This document shows, one piece after another, positions 44,378 to 47,584 of a stretch of DNA of 47,584 nt. This DNA comes from a virus: the IMG/VR virus record IMGVR_UViG_3300043331_001135, positions 1 to 47,584 of that record; one strand, given 5' to 3'. The notes beneath the pieces are model-generated. The model worked only from the letters and a program-made list of their open reading frames with translations. It made no database searches and was not told the DNA's origin. Within the stretch, counting starts at the first letter, position 1. Each line of letters starts with the position of its first letter. The translations under genes were made by a program, and so were the position numbers.

Positions 44378-45726
44378 CACGCGACCGCCAGTGTTGTCAC
44401 GGTGCCGGAGCTGCCACGCCATTTAAGCGCGCCACCTTCGGAGTAGAGCACGCCGCCCCCGGTGGGGTTTGTGGTGGGCGCCGTGGCCGCATCGGGGATA
44501 CCGATTACCTTCGACCCTCCACCGAATGCCGTCGTGCCAGCTATCCCCACGTTCTGCGTCGAGTTGTGCAGCAGCAGCAAATCCTTGTTGGCCGCCCCTG
44601 CGTCGGTCCTAGACTGAATCGCAAGATATCCGCTGGAGTGAGACATGCGGAATCTACGAGCACCAGACACTCCGCTGGTATCGTAGATCCCAATCCATGT
44701 ACCGGGCGCCTGCGCCAGGACCGCATTGGAGATACTGTTCCCGCTCTTGTCGATGCTGGCTACCGTGCCAGTACCGGAAACCGTCCAATCTTGAAGATTG
44801 GCCGTTTGGCCGCTGGTGCCCGTGACCGTGAGCGGTACGACTGCCGGGTTCGCAGCGTCGGTTCCAGCGGCAGCGTTGGTAAGCGTCGTCGACGTATCGA
44901 CGACCAGATCTCCAGACGATTTTACGTACATCGCGACGGCGCCAGCCGTCGGACTTGCCGTACTCGGCTTCTTCCATTCCACCAAATGGTCATTTGCGCT
45001 TCGCACCTGATAGGCGAAGAAAACACAGATCGGCGTCGAGTAAGCTTCACTCTCGCCGTCCTGCTGCATCCACACCCCCGGAGACTTTGCAGCACCACCA
45101 GTGACGAGCATCCCATAGTTGCGGGTCGCGGTGATCCCCGCATCCTGGTCGACCAGGATGCCAACGCCGCCACCATGCTCGTAGTGATTGTGGACGTACA
45201 AGCCTACGCGGTTGGAGTCGACGCCAAGCCCAATGAGACGCGCGGCGCCGAGGTATGACGATGCCCTCGACGTTGCCGTCAGATGCAGGAGATACCCGCC
45301 CGATGCATCATCATGAGCCCACTCCAGGGGATGGCGAGTCGGATCAGATCCATTCGGTCGGGCGATAAACGAATCAATCGTATCGCCGCGGAGCTTCATG
45401 GGCACTGGGAAGAGGTTGGCGCCAGTGCTGGTGTCGGCGATATGAACGAAAGTGGCAGACCCGGCGGCCGGAAGCGACGCAACCGACGTTGCTCCGTCGC
45501 CGATACGAGCGATCGTCGTGTCGGTCTCGTAGACCAAGATGCCGGGTCCGGGAATGCCGCGGGCCGCGAGTTCGGCGGCGGTGCCGTACCACCGGGCCGG
45601 GACGACGGCGCCGGACTCAGTGCCTCTGATCCACTCAGCCGCTGTGATGTTGGCCGGGCCGATGGCGTCGCCCGCTTCGTACTGACGGCTCGCGGTAGGG
45701 AATGCCCGAGTCGTGTAGTACAGCAT
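44377..45726 (-). CDS. Fibre-like structural protein encoded beside the capsid genes
   Basis: 449 aa from the ATG at 45726 (TGATG overlap; the GTG at 45729 is less likely). The N-terminal 70 residues (GPANITAAEWIRGTESGAVVPARWYGTAAELAARGIPGPGIL) could be the virion anchor. The rest is low-complexity beta-structure with fibre-type repeats, ending GGGVLYSEGGALKWRGSSGTVTTLAVA, a common end of phage fibre and head-fibre proteins. Because it lies between decoration-like genes and connectors, a head fibre is more likely than a tail fibre. Confidence 0.72.
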   Translation of the reverse strand: MLYYTTRAFPTASRQYEAGDAIGPANITAAEWIRGTESGAVVPARWYGTAAELAARGIPGPGILVYETDTTIARIGDGATSVASLPAAGSATFVHIADTSTGANLFPVPMKLRGDTIDSFIARPNGSDPTRHPLEWAHDDASGGYLLHLTATSRASSYLGAARLIGLGVDSNRVGLYVHNHYEHGGGVGILVDQDAGITATRNYGMLVTGGAAKSPGVWMQQDGESEAYSTPICVFFAYQVRSANDHLVEWKKPSTASPTAGAVAMYVKSSGDLVVDTSTTLTNAAAGTDAANPAVVPLTVTGTSGQTANLQDWTVSGTGTVASIDKSGNSISNAVLAQAPGTWIGIYDTSGVSGARRFRMSHSSGYLAIQSRTDAGAANKDLLLLHNSTQNVGIAGTTAFGGGSKVIGIPDAATAPTTNPTGGGVLYSEGGALKWRGSSGTVTTLAVA

Positions 45727-45896
45727 CACTTGATCCCTTCGTAACGCCAGCCGTCGAACCGGCAGAAGAGCTGCCCGTCCGGCCCAGTCAAGAGCGGCTC
45801 ACCATCGTTCGGGCAGGCGATCGGCGGCGTCGAGGCATCGGTGTGAGCCTCGTCTGCGCTTTCTCTGATGATCGAGATGAGCTGCTCCCACGACAT
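45726..45896 (-). CDS. 56-aa zinc-finger-like structural-region protein
   Basis: Read from sequence: MSWEQLISIIRESADEAHTD... then CPNDGEPLLTGPDG... and FCRFDGWRYEG. The CPNDGxPL and FCRFDGWRY patterns recall a small zinc-ribbon family found between capsid and connector genes in actinophages. Only two Cys plus Asp/His are available, so zinc binding is uncertain. Its stop overlaps the fibre gene's start. Confidence 0.65.
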   Translation of the reverse strand: MSWEQLISIIRESADEAHTDASTPPIACPNDGEPLLTGPDGQLFCRFDGWRYEGIK

Positions 45897-45899
45897 CGG

Positions 45900-46286
45900 T
45901 CAGCCCCGGGCCGTCCTGCGCTGCACGGGCGTCTTCGGGGCCGTCGCGGGCTTGCCATCTGCGGGTGCGTTGTCCGGTCCGGTGGCGCCATCCGAGACCG
46001 CCACGGCGTCGTCTTCGGCGATGCCCTCACTGGTCTCGGAAGTTTCCGGCGCCGGAGCGATCTCGCCTGTGGACGACGCCTCGGCCGCGGGAGTCTCGTC
46101 GGGCGCGGCCACCGGCGGAGCGGCCTCGGCCCTGCTCGGGTCCGGCCCGCCCGTCGTCGGACCCTGCGCCTTGCTGATCTTCGGCATCGTGCCTTCCTCC
46201 ACGGAGTCAGATGATCCACACTGCGGGCACCTCGGGAGCCCGACGGCGTAGACCGTCGAGCACCCGAGGCACATCCACAAAGCCAT
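45900..46286 (-). CDS. Zinc-ribbon protein with acidic disordered tail
   Basis: 128 aa. Begins MALWMCLGCSTVYAVGLPRCPQCGSSDSVEEG, a classic CxxC-x(n)-CxxC zinc ribbon. Residues 34-128 start with MPKISKAQG and continue as an Ala/Pro/Glu-rich tail to RRTARG. In some phages the ribbon and the MPKI part are separate genes; here they are one. Stop at 45900, ATG at 46286, 3 bp from the next gene. Confidence 0.72.
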   Translation of the reverse strand: MALWMCLGCSTVYAVGLPRCPQCGSSDSVEEGTMPKISKAQGPTTGGPDPSRAEAAPPVAAPDETPAAEASSTGEIAPAPETSETSEGIAEDDAVAVSDGATGPDNAPADGKPATAPKTPVQRRTARG

Positions 46287-46288
46287 GA

Positions 46289-46777
46289 TCAGGCCGCCGT
46301 GACCGCGGCGCCGTCCTCGATCGGCACGTACGTGAGCGTCCACGCGATGACGCCGTCGGGGCCGGTACCGGTCGTCACCTGCTGGATCACCCCGGCCGCG
46401 ATGTAGAGCCCCTTTGCCCCGCCCTGCGTGACGGTGACGTCCTCGACCGGGAATAGGCGGACGGCACCGATCCCGGACAGGACCGAGCCGGTCGGCATGC
46501 CCGAGATCGACAGGAGGTTGCCCGCCGGGGTGTCGGTGGTACCGAGGTCGGTCGCCGCGCACAGGTCCGAGCTCGTACCGGTGGTCGGGTTGCTCACGAG
46601 CTTGACCGAGTTCGCGACGGTCATCGCCGTGGTGACCTTGCCGACGAGCGAGGTCACGAGTACGAGGCCCGAGACCGTGAAGAGCGACGCAGTCTCGGCC
46701 GCGATGGTGTACGTCTTGGTCGCCCGGATGCCGAGGATGGACGTCCGGACACCGTTGGGGTCGATCCACACACTCAC
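46289..46777 (-). CDS. Beta-rich capsid-region protein
   Basis: 162 aa. Strand-rich and low in charge (TKTYTIAAETASLFTVSGLVLVTSLVGKVTTAMTVAN, GMPTGSVLSGIGAVRLFPVEDVTVTQGGAKGLYIAAG). Position right after the capsid and a decoration-like gene suggests a capsid cement or head-completion protein. No exact family recognised. Confidence 0.68.
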   Translation of the reverse strand: MSVWIDPNGVRTSILGIRATKTYTIAAETASLFTVSGLVLVTSLVGKVTTAMTVANSVKLVSNPTTGTSSDLCAATDLGTTDTPAGNLLSISGMPTGSVLSGIGAVRLFPVEDVTVTQGGAKGLYIAAGVIQQVTTGTGPDGVIAWTLTYVPIEDGAAVTAA

Positions 46778-46781
46778 GAGA

Positions 46782-47213
46782 TCAGACTCCGATCGCGGTC
46801 AGGTTCGACGGCTTGCGCTGCACATTGAGGCCGGTCTGCATGGCGATGACGATGCCCGCGCCGGTCGAGGTGACCTTGACGTAGTCGTAGCTGTCGGACA
46901 GCTCGGTACCGTCGACCTCGAACCACGCGCAGTTCTCGGTCGCGGCGGCAGCGGTGACCACGGTCGCGGCAGCAGCCTGCGTGTGCAGGGTCCAGGCGTC
47001 CGAGCCGTTGCCGGTGTTGGTGTGATAGCGCGTGATGGTGGCGAGGTTCTGCGCGCTCGTGCCCGAGGCGTCCTTCGCCTCGACGAGGGTGTACGTGTCG
47101 CCCGCGGCACCGGTGAGGTAGCACAGGAACGCCACGGACTGGCAGTCCTTGAGACTGACGTAGCGGCCATCCATGAGGTACTGAGCGTTGACGGTGCGCC
47201 CGAGGGCTTCCAT
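46782..47213 (-). CDS. Capsid decoration-like protein
   Basis: 143 aa, first gene after the major capsid protein. Compact beta-rich sequence (YLMDGRYVSLKDCQSVAFLCYLTGAAGDTYTLVEAKDASG, ENCAWFEVDGTELSDSYDYVKVTSTGAGIVIAMQTG). GGAAAGGATCAAGG precedes the ATG. A decoration or head-stabilising role is inferred from position; a terminator-like hairpin separates it from the capsid gene and may lower its expression. Confidence 0.68.
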   Translation of the reverse strand: MEALGRTVNAQYLMDGRYVSLKDCQSVAFLCYLTGAAGDTYTLVEAKDASGTSAQNLATITRYHTNTGNGSDAWTLHTQAAAATVVTAAAATENCAWFEVDGTELSDSYDYVKVTSTGAGIVIAMQTGLNVQRKPSNLTAIGV

Positions 47214-47257
47214 CCTTGATCCTTTCCTGGCAGGGGTTTCAATGCCTGCCGCTCATG

Positions 47258-47291
47258 GCCCGGGACTGGGGGTCGAGTGCCAGCCCCGGGC
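47258..47291. terminator. Hairpin after the major capsid gene
   Basis: GCCCGGGACTGG pairs with CCAGCCCCGGGC at 11 of 12 positions with a 10-nt loop, 20 bp after the capsid stop. A second small hairpin (GGCAGG/CCTGCC) is at 47229-47250. Probably reduces read-through after the most expressed gene. Confidence 0.6.
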
Positions 47292-47311
47292 AGATCGTGC
47301 CGACCGGACAA

Positions 47312-47584
47312 TTAGCTACGGGTCGCGAGCTGCACGAATGGCGACAGCGTGCTGCCGCTGTTCTGGGGGGTGATGGCGGACTGGAGCCACGGCCGACCAT
47401 CCACCCGCTCGATGATTCGATAGGCGGTCTGGTCATTGGCGAATTTGTAGTGCGGGCTGCTCGACGCGCTCATGACCTGCCGGTCACCGATCAGGTAGTA
47501 GGAGAAGTCGACGAACGAGATGTCGCCCTGCGTGCCGAGCGCGGCCGTGCTCTTCTCGGTGAAGACGACGGGGCGACCGAGGAT
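47312..47584 (-). CDS. Major capsid protein, C-terminal 90 residues (5' end cut)
   Basis: The frame is open to the window end. It reads ILGRPVVFTEKSTAALGTQG, then ISFVDFSYYLIGDRQ, then HYKFANDQTAYRIIERVDGRPW and ends in ITPQNSGSTLSPFVQLATRS. LGRPVVFTE, the GDISFVDFS..LIGDRQ block and the RIIERVDGRPW block are characteristic of the C-terminal A-domain and P-domain of HK97-fold capsid proteins. The N-terminus lies beyond the window. Confidence 0.85.
   Translation of the reverse strand: MLGRPVVFTEKSTAALGTQGDISFVDFSYYLIGDRQVMSASSSPHYKFANDQTAYRIIERVDGRPWLQSAITPQNSGSTLSPFVQLATRS

Noticed and set aside
1-47584. Integrase, attachment site, excisionase or tRNA gene
   Set aside because: No serine or tyrosine recombinase motifs and no cloverleaf with a GTTC loop were found on either strand, so lysogeny by integration cannot be supported from this window.

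Overview
The window is a continuous piece of a tailed-phage (siphovirus) genome from a high-GC actinobacterial host. The evidence is the high GC content of the coding DNA, frequent GTG starts, a WhiB-family regulator, ThyX, and a long-tail morphogenesis block with a tape measure and frameshifted tail chaperones. The gene set (prim-pol/helicase, DnaE, Cas4-like exonuclease, ThyX, WhiB, amidase) resembles R4-type Streptomyces phages. That placement is inference and not a database result. Both ends are cut: a small early gene at base 1 and the major capsid protein at the last base. No integrase, portal, terminase or tRNA gene is visible.

Bases 1-12,510 hold about 30 mostly small, mostly unrecognised genes on the minus strand, many with CxxC zinc motifs. 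They form short, tightly overlapping operons. Nine of these operons begin at a copy of a palindromic site with core CACCCCCTTGA/TCAAGGGGGTG. In each copy a sigma-70-like promoter (-35 TTGnnn, 17 bp, -10 TAGTnT or CAGTAT) is built into the palindrome. A tenth, longer, fully symmetric copy (6406-6453) lies upstream of the only plus-strand gene here, a small HTH protein closed off by a perfect terminator. This looks like a phage repressor regulon. Several genes begin 6-7 nt after the -10 box, so they are probably translated from leaderless mRNA. An SF2 helicase (10238-12148) and a pyrimidine-dimer-glycosylase-like protein are the main recognisable products.

Bases 12,650-16,840 are a replication region. 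An iteron array (13334-13738) with a 27-bp inverted repeat and a strong hairpin lies just downstream of a 922-aa prim-pol/RecA-like helicase gene and is a likely origin. Bases 17,035-28,319 are a plus-strand early operon: two unknown genes, a DGPA-repeat protein, WhiB, a Cas4-like nuclease, a short C5-cytosine methyltransferase flanked by 39-bp direct repeats, ThyX, a structured 256-bp leader, an SSB-like protein, endonuclease VII, a second methyltransferase and a full-length DNA polymerase III alpha subunit.

Bases 28,397-47,584 are the late minus-strand block. Read in the direction of transcription (right to left) it holds capsid, decoration-like proteins, a capsid-proximal fibre, head-tail connectors, tail proteins, an Acb2-like anti-CBASS protein, tail chaperones with a GGGAAAA slip site, tape measure, minor tail protein, two free copies of its C-terminal domain, a membrane protein, amidase, GH18-like protein and holin. 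A plus-strand HNH homing-type endonuclease interrupts this operon beside the Acb2-like gene.
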